Of a stretch of 64,000 nucleotides of DNA, positions 44,946 through 55,071 are shown piece by piece; within the stretch, counting starts at the first letter, position 1, and every line of letters starts with the position of its first letter. The stretch comes from an uncultured candidate division Zixibacteria bacterium (GTDB lineage: Bacteria > Zixibacteria > MSB-5A5 > GN15 > PGXB01), in NCBI GenBank assembly GCA_937925655.1, contig CALAMC010000020.1, forward strand, positions 1 through 64,000, written 5' to 3'. Made by a program: the position numbers and the translations under genes. Under the pieces are notes generated by a model, which saw nothing but the letters and a program-made list of their open reading frames with translations, did no database searches and was not told the DNA's origin.

Positions 44946-47900
44946 CTACACTTTATTAAGTATCCCGCGCAAATTATTAAGTCTGTCCGTGCCAGGGACT
45001 GCCGTCAAATCAATCAATATTTTCGGACTTCCCGATAACTGGAATTCCATCGGAAAATTGACGGCTTGTCGCCAGCTTTCAACCTGTTTACGATCGAATT
45101 TTTTAGATCCGTCAAATGTCAATTCCGCCCGACCCTTTTTGAATACCACTTTCATAATATCATTAGCCCAGGCCGAAATGCGTACCGCCGCCGCTTCGAA
45201 CAAATTGGCCGTCTCCTGCGGTAGTCGCCCAAATCTATCCTCCACTTCATCGCGTATCCTCTCAATCTCATCAAGTGTTTTTGCCCCGGCGATTTTTTGA
45301 TAGATATCAACCTTTTGTTGATTGATAGAAATATATCTGCCCGGAATCATCATCTCCATGTCAGTATCGAGCTTAGTATCCGGTGTCCCCAGGACTTTTT
45401 CGCCTTTCAATTCGGCTACCGCTTCTTCCAGCAGCTTGGTATATAAATCGAATCCGACCTCTTCGATAAATCCCGACTGCTGCGGCCCCAGAATATTCCC
45501 CGCTCCTCGAATTTCCAGATCTTTCATAGCCAATGCAAAACCGCTCCCCAGATCGGAATGGGTTTCAATCGCCCGGAGCCGTTTGCGGGCATCATCGGTG
45601 AGCAATCGATATGCGGGCGTCAGAAGATAGGCGTACGCGCGTTTCGAGGAGCGCCCCACCCGGCCGCGAAGTTGATACAACTGCGCCAGCCCGAATCGAT
45701 CCGCCCGATTGATGATCATGGTATTGACCGAGGGTATATCCAGTCCCGATTCGATAATGGTCGTTGATAACAAGACATTGAACCGTCCGGCCAAAAACGC
45801 CAGCATGATGCCCTCGAGCGAACGCTCATGCATCTGCCCGTGCGCGATCCCGATCTCCACCTGCGGTATCAGCTTCTTAAGGTAACGATACATCGCCTCG
45901 ATTGTTTGCACTCTATTGTGCACGAAAAATACTTGTCCGCCCCGGTCGATTTCCCGCAGGATGGCATCGGCTATCGTTTCCGGCTCGAATTCACGAATCT
46001 CCGTTATAATCGGCAGACGGTCCTTGGGTGAGGTGTTGATCAGCGACATATCCCGTACACCCGACAGCGACATGTGAAGCGTCCGTGGTATGGGCGTGGC
46101 GGTCATGGCGATCGTATCCACAGTTGACTTTATTTTTCGAATCGTCTCTTTATGTTTAACCCCGAACCGCTGCTCTTCATCCACGATTAGTAAGCCTAAA
46201 TCCTTGAAACGAACGTCCTTGGATAACAGGCGATGGGTCCCTATTATTATTTCGATTTTGCCCGCCGCGAGATCATCAACAATCGCCGTCTGCTCTTTAC
46301 GGGTACGGAAGCGCGAGAGCATTTCGATCTTAACCGGAAAATCTTTGAGTCGTTCTTTGAAAGTCGTCAGATGCTGCTGGGCCAGAATTGTCGTCGGGAC
46401 AAGCACCGCCACCTGTTTGCCGGCCTCGATCGCTTTGAACGCCGCCCTTATAGCCACCTCGGTCTTGCCATAACCGACATCCCCGCATACCAGACGGTCC
46501 ATCGCCTGCGGCCGTTCCATGTCCATTTTGATGGCATTGATGGCTTTGATTTGGTCCGGTGTTTCCTCATATGGAAACGAGGCTTCCAGCTGCCGTTGCC
46601 AGGTCGTGTCGGGACCGAATTGAAACCCCGGACGAGTCTTGCGTTCGGCGTATATTTTTAACAGTTCCTCGGCCATATCGGCCACCGCTTTTTTGGTGCG
46701 GGCCTTGATTTTTTCCCAGGCGGAGCCGCCCAGCATGGATAGTTTTGGCGCGGCATCTTTCCCGGCATACTTGGAAACATAATTGAACTCCTCGATCGGG
46801 ACATAGAGCTTATCACCGTTGGCATATTGAAGATGCAGGCAATCACGCGGATTGCCGCCGACCTCGATCGTGGTCAAGCCGATATACCGCGCTATCCCGT
46901 GATCGGAGTGCACTACATAATCGCCCTTCTCGAGGCTGGTGTAATTCTGGATGGCGACGCCTTCCTTGAATTTCTTGCGCCGTACCCGTCGAAAATACCG
47001 CCCGAATATCTGATGATCGGTGAGCACCGCCAGTTTGTACTTTTCGCTGACAAACCCACCTTTGAGCGGCGCCACCTCGATCGGTACCTCGGAACCGTCT
47101 TTGACCTTGTCGGCAATCAATTCGCCCAGGCGCGCCGCCTGACCGGGGTTGTCGGCGGCCACCAGATGACGAATCCCCTTGGCACGAAACTCCCCGATTA
47201 TATTATCCAGCCAGTCGAGCCGCGAACCCAGCGCCGGATGGTCCTTGCACTCAAAGTCGATTAAATCGAGCATACTTCTTTTGAAAGGAATATGGTCAAT
47301 ACGGTAATTGCGTTCAATCGCGGTCTGCACAATTCCCAGGTTGGCATAATAACGCGAAACTTCCGGCGGCGATGTCATTCGGTCGAGAATCCTCTCCCGG
47401 TGTCGCCCGGCGGTTTCGAATATATCCTTGATCATGCCCTTAATATGATCATACCCGCCCAGATAATAAATACAACCGTTATCCATAAAATCGGTCAGGC
47501 AACCCCCATCAATACCGAATGATCCAGCCAGCCACTCCAGCCCGGGCAAATCGGGATCATTGAGGTACCGCGCCCGCACCAGATCGGCATCATTTTCGGG
47601 CAGATTGGATATATAGCGCTCCACCGTCTCCTGCGTGATTGGCACCTCGCGGCGGGGGAGAAGCAGTACTTCATCGAGCCGCCCGGTGGTGCGTTGCGAA
47701 CTGACATCGAAATGGCGGATAGTATCGATTTCATCGCCGAAAAACTCGACTCGTATCGGATAATCGAAGCCGGGCGAGAAAAAGTCCACCAGGCCACCGC
47801 GCAATGAAAAATCACCGATTTCCTCGACCAGCGTCTCCCGGTTGAAACCCATCGCCACCAGCTTGGTCGCCAAATCCTCTATTGCCATTTCCTGCCCGGC

Positions 47901-48365
47901 CTTTATGTACAATCTCTCCTGGTCAAACGTTTTCCGACCGATGGTCGGTTCTATCAAGGCCTCGATGGATGTGACCACTATTTCCAGAGAACCGGATAAA
48001 AGCATCGACAGGGTATACAGCCTTTGAGCCGTAATTTCGGCGGTCGGAGAACGAAATTCGTATGGCACACAACGGCGGGCCGGAAAATGTCCGATCTTTT
48101 TATTATCATGCAGAAAAGACAAATCGTCATATAAATCCGCCGCCGAATCGGAATCCGCCATGACGGCTACAATCGGCCTGTCCGTCCTTTTGGCCAGCTC
48201 GGATAACATGATGGCATTCGATGAGCCCGCCAGCCCGGCGATAGTGACCGGTTCCGGGGTTTGACCCGAAAGCCGCCCGACCAGTTTTTCAAACGGCGGG
48301 ATTTTGGCGAATTCGCCTACTAGCGTCGCCAAATAACCTTTTTCTTTTTGCACCAGAAGCGGCAT
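44946..48365 (-). CDS. mfd: Transcription-repair coupling factor Mfd
   Basis: 1,139 residues, normal length. It removes stalled RNA polymerase from DNA lesions and recruits UvrA. Order: UvrB-homology part (1-about 380), the CarD-like polymerase-interacting domain (about 480-550, LEKGDYVVHSDHGIARYIG), the helicase with Walker A DVGYGKTEVA, DEEQ in IVDEEQRFGV, TATPIPRTL and QLRGRVGRS, and the C-terminal TRCF domain. Single gene upstream of the tRNA. No strong ribosome site before ATG 48365. Confidence 0.97.
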   Translation of the reverse strand: MPLLVQKEKGYLATLVGEFAKIPPFEKLVGRLSGQTPEPVTIAGLAGSSNAIMLSELAKRTDRPIVAVMADSDSAADLYDDLSFLHDNKKIGHFPARRCVPYEFRSPTAEITAQRLYTLSMLLSGSLEIVVTSIEALIEPTIGRKTFDQERLYIKAGQEMAIEDLATKLVAMGFNRETLVEEIGDFSLRGGLVDFFSPGFDYPIRVEFFGDEIDTIRHFDVSSQRTTGRLDEVLLLPRREVPITQETVERYISNLPENDADLVRARYLNDPDLPGLEWLAGSFGIDGGCLTDFMDNGCIYYLGGYDHIKGMIKDIFETAGRHRERILDRMTSPPEVSRYYANLGIVQTAIERNYRIDHIPFKRSMLDLIDFECKDHPALGSRLDWLDNIIGEFRAKGIRHLVAADNPGQAARLGELIADKVKDGSEVPIEVAPLKGGFVSEKYKLAVLTDHQIFGRYFRRVRRKKFKEGVAIQNYTSLEKGDYVVHSDHGIARYIGLTTIEVGGNPRDCLHLQYANGDKLYVPIEEFNYVSKYAGKDAAPKLSMLGGSAWEKIKARTKKAVADMAEELLKIYAERKTRPGFQFGPDTTWQRQLEASFPYEETPDQIKAINAIKMDMERPQAMDRLVCGDVGYGKTEVAIRAAFKAIEAGKQVAVLVPTTILAQQHLTTFKERLKDFPVKIEMLSRFRTRKEQTAIVDDLAAGKIEIIIGTHRLLSKDVRFKDLGLLIVDEEQRFGVKHKETIRKIKSTVDTIAMTATPIPRTLHMSLSGVRDMSLINTSPKDRLPIITEIREFEPETIADAILREIDRGGQVFFVHNRVQTIEAMYRYLKKLIPQVEIGIAHGQMHERSLEGIMLAFLAGRFNVLLSTTIIESGLDIPSVNTMIINRADRFGLAQLYQLRGRVGRSSKRAYAYLLTPAYRLLTDDARKRLRAIETHSDLGSGFALAMKDLEIRGAGNILGPQQSGFIEEVGFDLYTKLLEEAVAELKGEKVLGTPDTKLDTDMEMMIPGRYISINQQKVDIYQKIAGAKTLDEIERIRDEVEDRFGRLPQETANLFEAAAVRISAWANDIMKVVFKKGRAELTFDGSKKFDRKQVESWRQAVNFPMEFQLSGSPKILIDLTAVPGTDRLNNLRGILNKV

Positions 48366-48561
48366 ATAAATTTCTATCCAAGCACAAAAGCCCCACTCGC
48401 CGCGCGGGTGGGGTATATCCTTATCTTATCCTCTTTTATCGGCTTCAAATTAATCAAATAATACGTTTTGGCAATCAATTTTAGCAAAAATCGCCGTTTT
48501 TCTTGACTTGGGCCCAATATTTCGTTTTTTGCTATCCGGCAATATTAAATGAGAGAAAATT

Positions 48562-49950
48562 ATGACTACCGACGCATCATTCAAAGGATATAAAGGCCGC
48601 GCGCTGGAAACCCTGAAGTCATTGGGTGGGCGTGTCTGGGCCAGTGTGACACTTAAAACCGACCGGGGCGATTTTTCCGGCGTTATTCTGCCGCGCTCCG
48701 AAACCGCCGACGGCGACCATATCGTCCTGAAACTTTCGACCGGCTACAATATCGGCATACGCGCCGACCGGATAAAAAGCATCAAGGAAAACAGCTTCAA
48801 AGAAGCCGTTTATAAAATCCCCGAAAAAGAATTCCCGATGTCCCCGAATAAACCGGCCGTAACCCTGCTCGGTACCGGCGGAACCATCGCCTCCCGTCTC
48901 GATTATCGCACCGGCGCGGTCATACCGGCCTTCACGCCGGGGGAGCTTTATGGCGCCGTGCCGGAATTGGCCGACCTGTGCAACCTCGAAACCAAAAAGC
49001 TGTTCGGCGTCTTTTCCGAAAACATGGGCCCCGAACAATGGAAAACACTGTCCATCGAAATCGGCAATGAAATAAAAAAAGGCGCCAGTGGTATTGTCAT
49101 CGGTCATGGCACCGATACCATGCACCACACCGCCGGTATCCTGTCCTTTATGGTGCAAAACAGTCCGGTGCCGATCGTCATGGTTGGCTCCCAGCGTTCT
49201 TCGGATCGACCATCGTCCGATGCCGCCTTCAACCTTCGCTGTGCCGCCTATACCGCCGGTCATTCCGACATCGCCGAGGTCATGGTCTGCATGTTCGGCC
49301 CGACCTCCGATGAATATAATCTGCTTCACCGCGGCACGCGGGTACGAAAAATGCACTCGTCGTACCGCTCGACCTTCCGCACCATCGGCGATATTCCCAT
49401 CGCCATGGTGACGCCGGAAAAAGTCACGCCCATCATGGCCAACTACAAACGCCGCCGCGATGACCGCAACGTCGACGTCAAAGCCGTCTTCGAGGATAAA
49501 GTCACGATTGTTTACTATTATCCCAACATGCAACCGGATATCATCGAATCCCTCATCGACAACGGCTACAAAGGCATCGTCATCGCCGGAACGGGCCTGG
49601 GGCATGTCAACAAGCCGCTCTATCCGGCGCTCAAAAAGGCCCATGAAAAAGGCATTGCTATCTTCATGACTGTGCAGACCCTCTGGGGTTATGTGCAGAT
49701 GTACGTCTATGATACCGGGCGCGATATGATGGAGCTGGGGGTGGTCCCGGCCGAAAATATGCTCCCCGAAGTGGCTTATGTCAAACTGGGCTGGATTCTG
49801 GCCCAAACGACCGACCCGGCCAAAGTCCGCGAAATGATGCTGACCCCGATCGCGGGGGAGATCACCGAGCGCGAGCCGTTCGACGGTTATCTGATATTAC
49901 AGGGCGGCATCCCCGAAGTCGAAGAGTTCATCGGCAAGCAGTACAGGTAA
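48562..49950 (+). CDS. gatD: Archaeal-type Glu-tRNA(Gln) amidotransferase subunit D (GatD)
   Basis: 462 residues. An N-terminal beta-barrel-like domain (about 1-90, GRVWASVTLKTDRGDFSGVI) precedes an L-asparaginase-type domain. The latter has the nucleophile site LLGTGGTIASRLDYRTGA (second Thr at residue 108) and GHGTDTMHHTA with the Thr-Asp pair. The Lys-bearing KMHSSYRSTF and the dimer loop with GLGHV follow. The extra N-terminal domain and the TIASRLDYRTGAV segment separate GatD from plain asparaginases. In archaea GatD supplies ammonia to GatE, which converts Glu-tRNA(Gln) to Gln-tRNA(Gln). No gatE is adjacent. GAGAG lies before the ATG. Confidence 0.92.
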   Translation: MTTDASFKGYKGRALETLKSLGGRVWASVTLKTDRGDFSGVILPRSETADGDHIVLKLSTGYNIGIRADRIKSIKENSFKEAVYKIPEKEFPMSPNKPAVTLLGTGGTIASRLDYRTGAVIPAFTPGELYGAVPELADLCNLETKKLFGVFSENMGPEQWKTLSIEIGNEIKKGASGIVIGHGTDTMHHTAGILSFMVQNSPVPIVMVGSQRSSDRPSSDAAFNLRCAAYTAGHSDIAEVMVCMFGPTSDEYNLLHRGTRVRKMHSSYRSTFRTIGDIPIAMVTPEKVTPIMANYKRRRDDRNVDVKAVFEDKVTIVYYYPNMQPDIIESLIDNGYKGIVIAGTGLGHVNKPLYPALKKAHEKGIAIFMTVQTLWGYVQMYVYDTGRDMMELGVVPAENMLPEVAYVKLGWILAQTTDPAKVREMMLTPIAGEITEREPFDGYLILQGGIPEVEEFIGKQYR

Positions 49951-50010
49951 CATGGGTATAATTTCGCCTCATAAATCGCTAATGCCAATCATCGAAGCGA
50001 GGTATCCCGA

Positions 50011-50877
50011 ATGAGACATTGGGTGAATCACTTGCTTGCGGGGCTTTTATTGATCGCCATGATCGGGCCGGAGGGTAGGGCACACGATGAACCGCCCAAA
50101 ACGATTCGGGAGAAAAACGATCAACAAAAAAGTCGCGATAGAATTAAGGCGGCGGCCATCGAACTGCAACAGGTCTGGCTTGTGAAACCCGGCATAGCCC
50201 CGGATTCTAGTCTTTGGCTGTCCAATCGGTTCGATCACATGGGAAATTTGGTGGAGCAAATTGTGTATGATACTTCCGGCAACTTTAGAAGCATTTGCCT
50301 ATATGACGATCGGAATTTATTGCTGGAGGAATTATCTTATGGCGGGGATTCGTTCGAGGATAGAACGATATTCGTGTACGACGGCGCCGGGCTTGTTCGT
50401 CAAATCGCAAGTTTTAATAATTCGGGCGAGCTTACCGACCGATTGAATTATCATTATAATGAACCGGATCAGAGCATTTTGCTTGAAAAATGGGGACCGC
50501 AGGATAGCCTTCAGTATTCCATATTATATAAGTATAAACCGGGAAGTGATTTTGGGTCAATGACCGAAGCGATTCAGAATAATGCCGACGGTTCACTTAA
50601 GATGAGGGTGCATAATCGCTACATGAATGGCCAACGATCCGAAAAACTGATTTATGGCCCGGATGATAATTTATTGTATTCATTTGCCTATACCTATACG
50701 CCCAGCGGCGAATTTAACACCGTTGTTAAAATCATGACAAACGACAGCATGGCGGTCCGCCAACAGTATATTTATACGCGGGAAGGTCTGTTGGAAGGCG
50801 TCGTCGAAACGGATGTCTCCGGGTCAAATACACGAACGATTCACTATCATTACATACGCCGCGAAAGCGGTAAGTAA
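50011..50877 (+). CDS. Secreted protein with YD/RHS-like strand repeats
   Basis: 288 residues: signal peptide (about 1-24, ending GRA), a charged helical stretch (25-55), then repeated short beta motifs of the type FDHMGNLVEQIVYDTSGNF, YDGAGLVRQI and YTREGLLEGVVE. These resemble YD repeats of RHS proteins or TamB/MORN-like secreted repeat proteins. No catalytic or binding site can be named. ATG 50011 has GAGGT nine bases upstream. It follows gatD by 60 bases, but a functional link is doubtful. Confidence 0.8.
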   Translation: MRHWVNHLLAGLLLIAMIGPEGRAHDEPPKTIREKNDQQKSRDRIKAAAIELQQVWLVKPGIAPDSSLWLSNRFDHMGNLVEQIVYDTSGNFRSICLYDDRNLLLEELSYGGDSFEDRTIFVYDGAGLVRQIASFNNSGELTDRLNYHYNEPDQSILLEKWGPQDSLQYSILYKYKPGSDFGSMTEAIQNNADGSLKMRVHNRYMNGQRSEKLIYGPDDNLLYSFAYTYTPSGEFNTVVKIMTNDSMAVRQQYIYTREGLLEGVVETDVSGSNTRTIHYHYIRRESGK

Positions 50878-50947
50878 CTTGAGCAGGTTGATAGCCCTGC
50901 CGAAGATTCCGCGCAATGTGCGGGGCGCCTTCAACATCCTTATTTAT

Positions 50948-52234
50948 CTATCCCAGAACCTCACGAAGTACCCCCCCCAGCACGCCCGCCGCATCCTGTA
51001 ACGCCTGCTCCGTATGTGCGGTACTTAAAAACCCGACCTCATACGCCGACGGCGCCAGGTATATCCCGGCGTCGAGCGCTTTGTTGAATATTCGAGCATA
51101 CTTTTCGACACAGGATGTATCTATATCTTCCGCCCGCGACGGTGCTTTTTCTTGCAAACATATCCAGAACATCGAGCCGATTGAAACGATATTCACCGGC
51201 AAATCCGACGTCTGTTTCTTCAATTCTCGTACGAAAGATTTCGATATCCTGTCAAGCTGATTCCAGCCGTCGTATTTCTCCAGTAACTCCAGCGTCGCCC
51301 AGCCGCAAATCATGGCCAGCGGATTGCCGGAAAGTGTCCCCGCCTGATACACCGGCCCGTCGGGTGCCAGATAATCCATAATATCCGTTCGTCCGCCAAA
51401 CGCCCCCACCGGCAAGCCGCCTCCGACAATTTTGCCATAAGTACATAAATCCGGCACGACACCATAAAATTCACACGCCCCGCCGGGCGCGACCCGGAAA
51501 CCGGAGATGACTTCATCGAATATTAGTAATGTGCCATTTTGTTTTGCAATATCGCGCAATAACTTCAAGTATTCTTCAGATTGCAGAAGCAGTCCGTTAT
51601 TGGCGGGAATCGGTTCAATCAGCACCGCCGCGATTTCATGGCCGTACTTGTTGAACAATTCTTCAATCGCCTTTTTATCGTCAACTGGTGCAATCAGCGT
51701 ATGCTTGGCGAAATCCACCGGCACCCCCGCTGATGACGGCATTCCGAAAGTCACCAGCCCGGAACCGGCCGATACCAGCAGATAATCGCCGTGACCGTGA
51801 TAACATCCCGAAAACTTGATGATCTTATCCCGCCCGGTAAATCCCCGCGCCAGACGCACCGCCGACATGACGGCCTCGGTTCCCGAAGATACAAACCGCA
51901 GTTTCTCAATATGCGGACAGAGTTTGATTATCTTCTCGGCCAGATGGATTTCGTTTTCGTGCACCGTTCCGAAACTGGTACCGAGCATGGCCCCCGATGA
52001 TATCGCCTCGACAATTATCGGATGCGCATGCCCCAGAATCAGCGGCCCCCAGCTGCAACAGAAATCCAGATAACGGTTGCCGTCGACGTCATATAAATAT
52101 GCCCCTTCGCCGCGATCCATGTATATCGGCGTCCCGCCGACCGCCTTGAACGCCCGCACCGGCGAATTGACCCCGCCGGCCAGAATCCTTTTTGCCCTTT
52201 CGAAAAGCTCGTTGGACTTCGCGCGGTCAGTCAT
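50948..52234 (-). CDS. hemL: Glutamate-1-semialdehyde 2,1-aminomutase
   Basis: 428 residues, fold type I PLP enzyme making 5-aminolevulinate in the C5 heme pathway. Signature LAGGVNSPVRAFKAVGG at the start, then YLDFCCSWGPLILGHAHP, the PLP aspartate in IFDEVISGFRVAPGG and the Schiff-base lysine in TYGKIVGGGLPVGAFGG. The start overlaps the end of hemB by 8 bases. Third gene of the operon. No hemA is in the window. Confidence 0.97.
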   Translation of the reverse strand: MTDRAKSNELFERAKRILAGGVNSPVRAFKAVGGTPIYMDRGEGAYLYDVDGNRYLDFCCSWGPLILGHAHPIIVEAISSGAMLGTSFGTVHENEIHLAEKIIKLCPHIEKLRFVSSGTEAVMSAVRLARGFTGRDKIIKFSGCYHGHGDYLLVSAGSGLVTFGMPSSAGVPVDFAKHTLIAPVDDKKAIEELFNKYGHEIAAVLIEPIPANNGLLLQSEEYLKLLRDIAKQNGTLLIFDEVISGFRVAPGGACEFYGVVPDLCTYGKIVGGGLPVGAFGGRTDIMDYLAPDGPVYQAGTLSGNPLAMICGWATLELLEKYDGWNQLDRISKSFVRELKKQTSDLPVNIVSIGSMFWICLQEKAPSRAEDIDTSCVEKYARIFNKALDAGIYLAPSAYEVGFLSTAHTEQALQDAAGVLGGVLREVLG

Positions 52235-53207
52235 TCAGCCATCCGTTTTTCAATATGTCGCGCAGATGATAGGTCAATACCAGATCCGCCCCGGCCCGGA
52301 ATATCGACGTAAGATTTTCAAGCACCAGCTTTTTTTCGTCCGCCAGGCCCTGACGCACTATCAACTTGGTCATGCTGTACTCCCCGGAAACGTTGTAGGC
52401 CGCTACCGGCACCGGCGAATGCTCCTTGAACAACCTGACTATATCCAGGTAAGCCAGCGCCGGTTTGACCATGACAATATCGGCGCCTTCCTCCAGATCG
52501 AGTTCCAGTTCGAACAATGCCTCGCGGGCGTTGCGGATATCCATCTGATACGACGACCGATCCCCGAACTTCGGAGCACTCCCGGCCGCATCCCGAAACG
52601 GGCCATAGTACGCCGAGGCGTATTTGGCCGTGTACGCCAGAATGATCGTGTCATACAACGAATTGCCTTCCAGCGCTCCGCGAATATGCCCGATCCGGCC
52701 GTCCATCATGTCCGACGGCCCGACACAATCGGCCCCCGCCCGCGCGTGCGCAACGGCAATCTCGGCCAGGCGGTCCAGCGTCTTGTCGTTGTCGATACGA
52801 CCGTCGGTCACCAGTCCGCAATGGCCCGATGATGTGTACTCACATAAGCAAATATCGGTCGCGATGAAAAGACCATCGCCATAGTGCCGCTTGAGTTCTT
52901 TCGTTACCTGTAGGACCGGGTTGCGAGCGTCATCAGCGAACGAACCGGTTTCATCCTTTTTTTCGACCACGCCGAACAGCATGATTTTGTTGATGCCGAG
53001 TTCATAATCGGTTTTGAACGTTTCCGCAAATTTATCGGCCGGGTCACGATATATGCCGGGCAAAGACTCGATTTCGACCCGCGAACCGCCCTTCTCGGTG
53101 ATAAAGTACGGCATGATCATTTTCCGGGCGTCGAGCCGGGTTTCCGCGATCAGGTCGCGAATGATTTTGTTACGCCTTAAACGGCGCGGGCGATTATTCA
53201 TGTCCAT
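52227..53207 (-). CDS. hemB: Porphobilinogen synthase (delta-aminolevulinate dehydratase)
   Basis: 326 residues. Joins two 5-aminolevulinates. N-terminal RPRRLRRNKIIRDLIAET is typical. The zinc-type cysteine cluster DICLCEYTSSGHCG is present, so a Zn-dependent enzyme is expected. The active-site lysines are in AKYASAYYGPFRDA and IVMVKPAL. Overlaps hemCD by 14 bases and hemL by 8, so translation is coupled. Confidence 0.97.
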   Translation of the reverse strand: MDMNNRPRRLRRNKIIRDLIAETRLDARKMIMPYFITEKGGSRVEIESLPGIYRDPADKFAETFKTDYELGINKIMLFGVVEKKDETGSFADDARNPVLQVTKELKRHYGDGLFIATDICLCEYTSSGHCGLVTDGRIDNDKTLDRLAEIAVAHARAGADCVGPSDMMDGRIGHIRGALEGNSLYDTIILAYTAKYASAYYGPFRDAAGSAPKFGDRSSYQMDIRNAREALFELELDLEEGADIVMVKPALAYLDIVRLFKEHSPVPVAAYNVSGEYSMTKLIVRQGLADEKKLVLENLTSIFRAGADLVLTYHLRDILKNGWLND

Positions 53208-54861
53208 TGTGTATCATCTCCAGTATTTTTTCGGCAATATCGTGCAAGTCGGCTTTGCCGGGAATATAATCCGGCTTGCGATAATATTCCGCCAGCGCCT
53301 CGGCGGTCGGGCTTCCCAGAACCGCCACCCAGGCACGGGCCGGGATATCATGTCCCAAATCCTTGAAAAATTTTACGGACAGCGGACTGGTGAATATATA
53401 TGCCCCGATTTCAGAACAATTTATCACCGGCAGTGATTCCGCCGGTGTCGGCATGGTTTTATAAATATCAATTCTTTCGACCTTGAGACCTTTCGCCGTC
53501 AGGCCATCCTGCAACCACCTCGGTGCTTCTTCGCCCTGCGGCAAAAGCACCCGCTCACCCTTTTTCAAAAGCGACGGCAATTCGTTTAATATACCTTCCG
53601 CGCTCTCGCGCGTGGGGACAAATGTCACCGCCACCTCGCGCACCCTCAATAATCGGGCCGTACGTTGACCCACCGACGCAATCTTTGTCCGCGACGCTAT
53701 CTCGACTTTGCGATCGGCCAGCTCGTCCAGAAATATCTGCACCCCGTTTTTGCTGGTGAATATTATCCAGTCGTACTTGTCGATATTGGCGACAATGCGG
53801 TTCATTCGGGTCTTGTCGATTTTGGGGACAATCTGAAATACCGGATAATATATCGGCTCCAGCTGCGTCAGTCGGCCTTTGAAAAATTCCGACGCTTCCT
53901 CTTTGGCGCGAGTAATCAAAACTTTTAACGTCGCACCTTCTGTTGCGGGTTGGGTCATTTCCGTCAATTCCCTGTACGCCATATCCACGAGAACTTCGAT
54001 ATTGTGATGCGTCCCTTCAAAAATAACCGGTAATTGCCATTTGTCTCTGTCCCTGATCCCCAAAAATGCCTTGAGGGCGTACCCTGTCTTGGTCTGTTCC
54101 GAATGGACCGCCAATGGAAGACCACAGCCGCCCCGAAATCGGGCCAGAAGACCCCGCTCAAGGCGGGCCCGCTTTTCGGCGTCGTCGTTATTCAGCTTTT
54201 CCAGTATGGCCGCCAGTTTATCATTGTCGCTTGTGATCTCGACAGCCAAAATGCCCTGCCCGGGAGCAGGCAAAAATTCGGATTTATCCAGAACGACCAT
54301 GGTCAAATCCTCGATATCCGGCTGTAACCGATCCAGTCCGGCCCTGGCCACCATGATGGCATCATAGTCACCGTCGCGAAGCTTCTGAATACGCGTGCCC
54401 AAATTGCCCCGAAGCGGTTTGATTTCCAGATCTGGCCTGAAATACTTTATCTGTGCCTCCCGGCGCACCGATCCGGTTCCGATACACACCCCCGGTTTGA
54501 TTTGCATAAAGCGATAGCGGTCGAAAAAATCGGGCTTCATCAGAATAACTTCCGAAGCATCCTCCGGACTGCAATAAGCCGCTATCTTTAGCCCCGGTGC
54601 TGGTTCGGTCGGCAAATCCTTCAATGAGTGGACCGCCATTTCGATACGACCGTCGAGCAGGGCCTCCTCCAATTCTTTGGTGAAAAAGCCCTTGCCCTCC
54701 ATTTTATCAAAACCCAAGTCCGTAATTCTATCTCCCTGGGTTTTAATGACTTTAATCTCGACTTGCGCTCCCAGGTCAATCAGCTTTTTCTTAATTTCCT
54801 CGGTCTGGCGCAAGGCAAGGTGACTGCCGCGAGTCCCGATTATAAGTTTCATATCCGTCAT
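53194..54861 (-). CDS. hemCD: Fused hydroxymethylbilane synthase/uroporphyrinogen-III synthase
   Basis: 555 residues joining two consecutive heme-pathway enzymes. HemC covers about 1-300: IGTRGSHLALRQT, SLKDLPTE, IGTGSVRREAQI and the dipyrromethane cofactor cysteine in RFRGGCGLP (Cys246). HemD covers about 308-555, beginning LKVLITRAKEEA and with IFTSKNGVQIF. Fusions of this kind occur in several bacterial lineages. ATG 54861 and ATG 54852 are both possible starts. First gene of the operon, divergent from the iron operon. Confidence 0.96.
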   Translation of the reverse strand: MTDMKLIIGTRGSHLALRQTEEIKKKLIDLGAQVEIKVIKTQGDRITDLGFDKMEGKGFFTKELEEALLDGRIEMAVHSLKDLPTEPAPGLKIAAYCSPEDASEVILMKPDFFDRYRFMQIKPGVCIGTGSVRREAQIKYFRPDLEIKPLRGNLGTRIQKLRDGDYDAIMVARAGLDRLQPDIEDLTMVVLDKSEFLPAPGQGILAVEITSDNDKLAAILEKLNNDDAEKRARLERGLLARFRGGCGLPLAVHSEQTKTGYALKAFLGIRDRDKWQLPVIFEGTHHNIEVLVDMAYRELTEMTQPATEGATLKVLITRAKEEASEFFKGRLTQLEPIYYPVFQIVPKIDKTRMNRIVANIDKYDWIIFTSKNGVQIFLDELADRKVEIASRTKIASVGQRTARLLRVREVAVTFVPTRESAEGILNELPSLLKKGERVLLPQGEEAPRWLQDGLTAKGLKVERIDIYKTMPTPAESLPVINCSEIGAYIFTSPLSVKFFKDLGHDIPARAWVAVLGSPTAEALAEYYRKPDYIPGKADLHDIAEKILEMIHNGHE

Positions 54862-55034
54862 ACACTTTTAATATAACTTAATGAATATAAAACCGCTTGC
54901 TCATTCTCAAAGTGAATTTTAGCACATTAAAAGCGGTTCGAAAATCGACTTTGCCATCGCCTTGGTAGCGTAACCTGTTGATGCAATGCAAGATAACCTC
55001 CGGAAAGGCCATCCTCTACATCTCAAAGAATACC

Positions 55035-55063
55035 TTGACATTGTTAGATTAATCTAATATTAT
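55035..55063 (+). promoter_or_regulatory. Promoter with DtxR/IdeR-type operator in the spacer
   Basis: TTGACA (55035-55040), 17-base spacer, TATTAT (55058-55063). The perfect palindrome TTAGATTAATCTAA (55044-55057) fills the spacer and resembles the DtxR/IdeR box TTAGGTTAGCCTAA. Metal-loaded repressor bound there would block polymerase. The DtxR-family ATG at 55072 begins only nine bases after the -10, so the mRNA would be leaderless or nearly so. Confidence 0.75.
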
Positions 55064-55071
55064 AAAAGGCT

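Noticed and set aside
48619..49806. 395-codon open frame antisense to gatD
   Set aside because: gatD on the other strand has full motif support. The antisense product is rich in His, Asp and Gly and has no domain; it is a by-product of codon choice.
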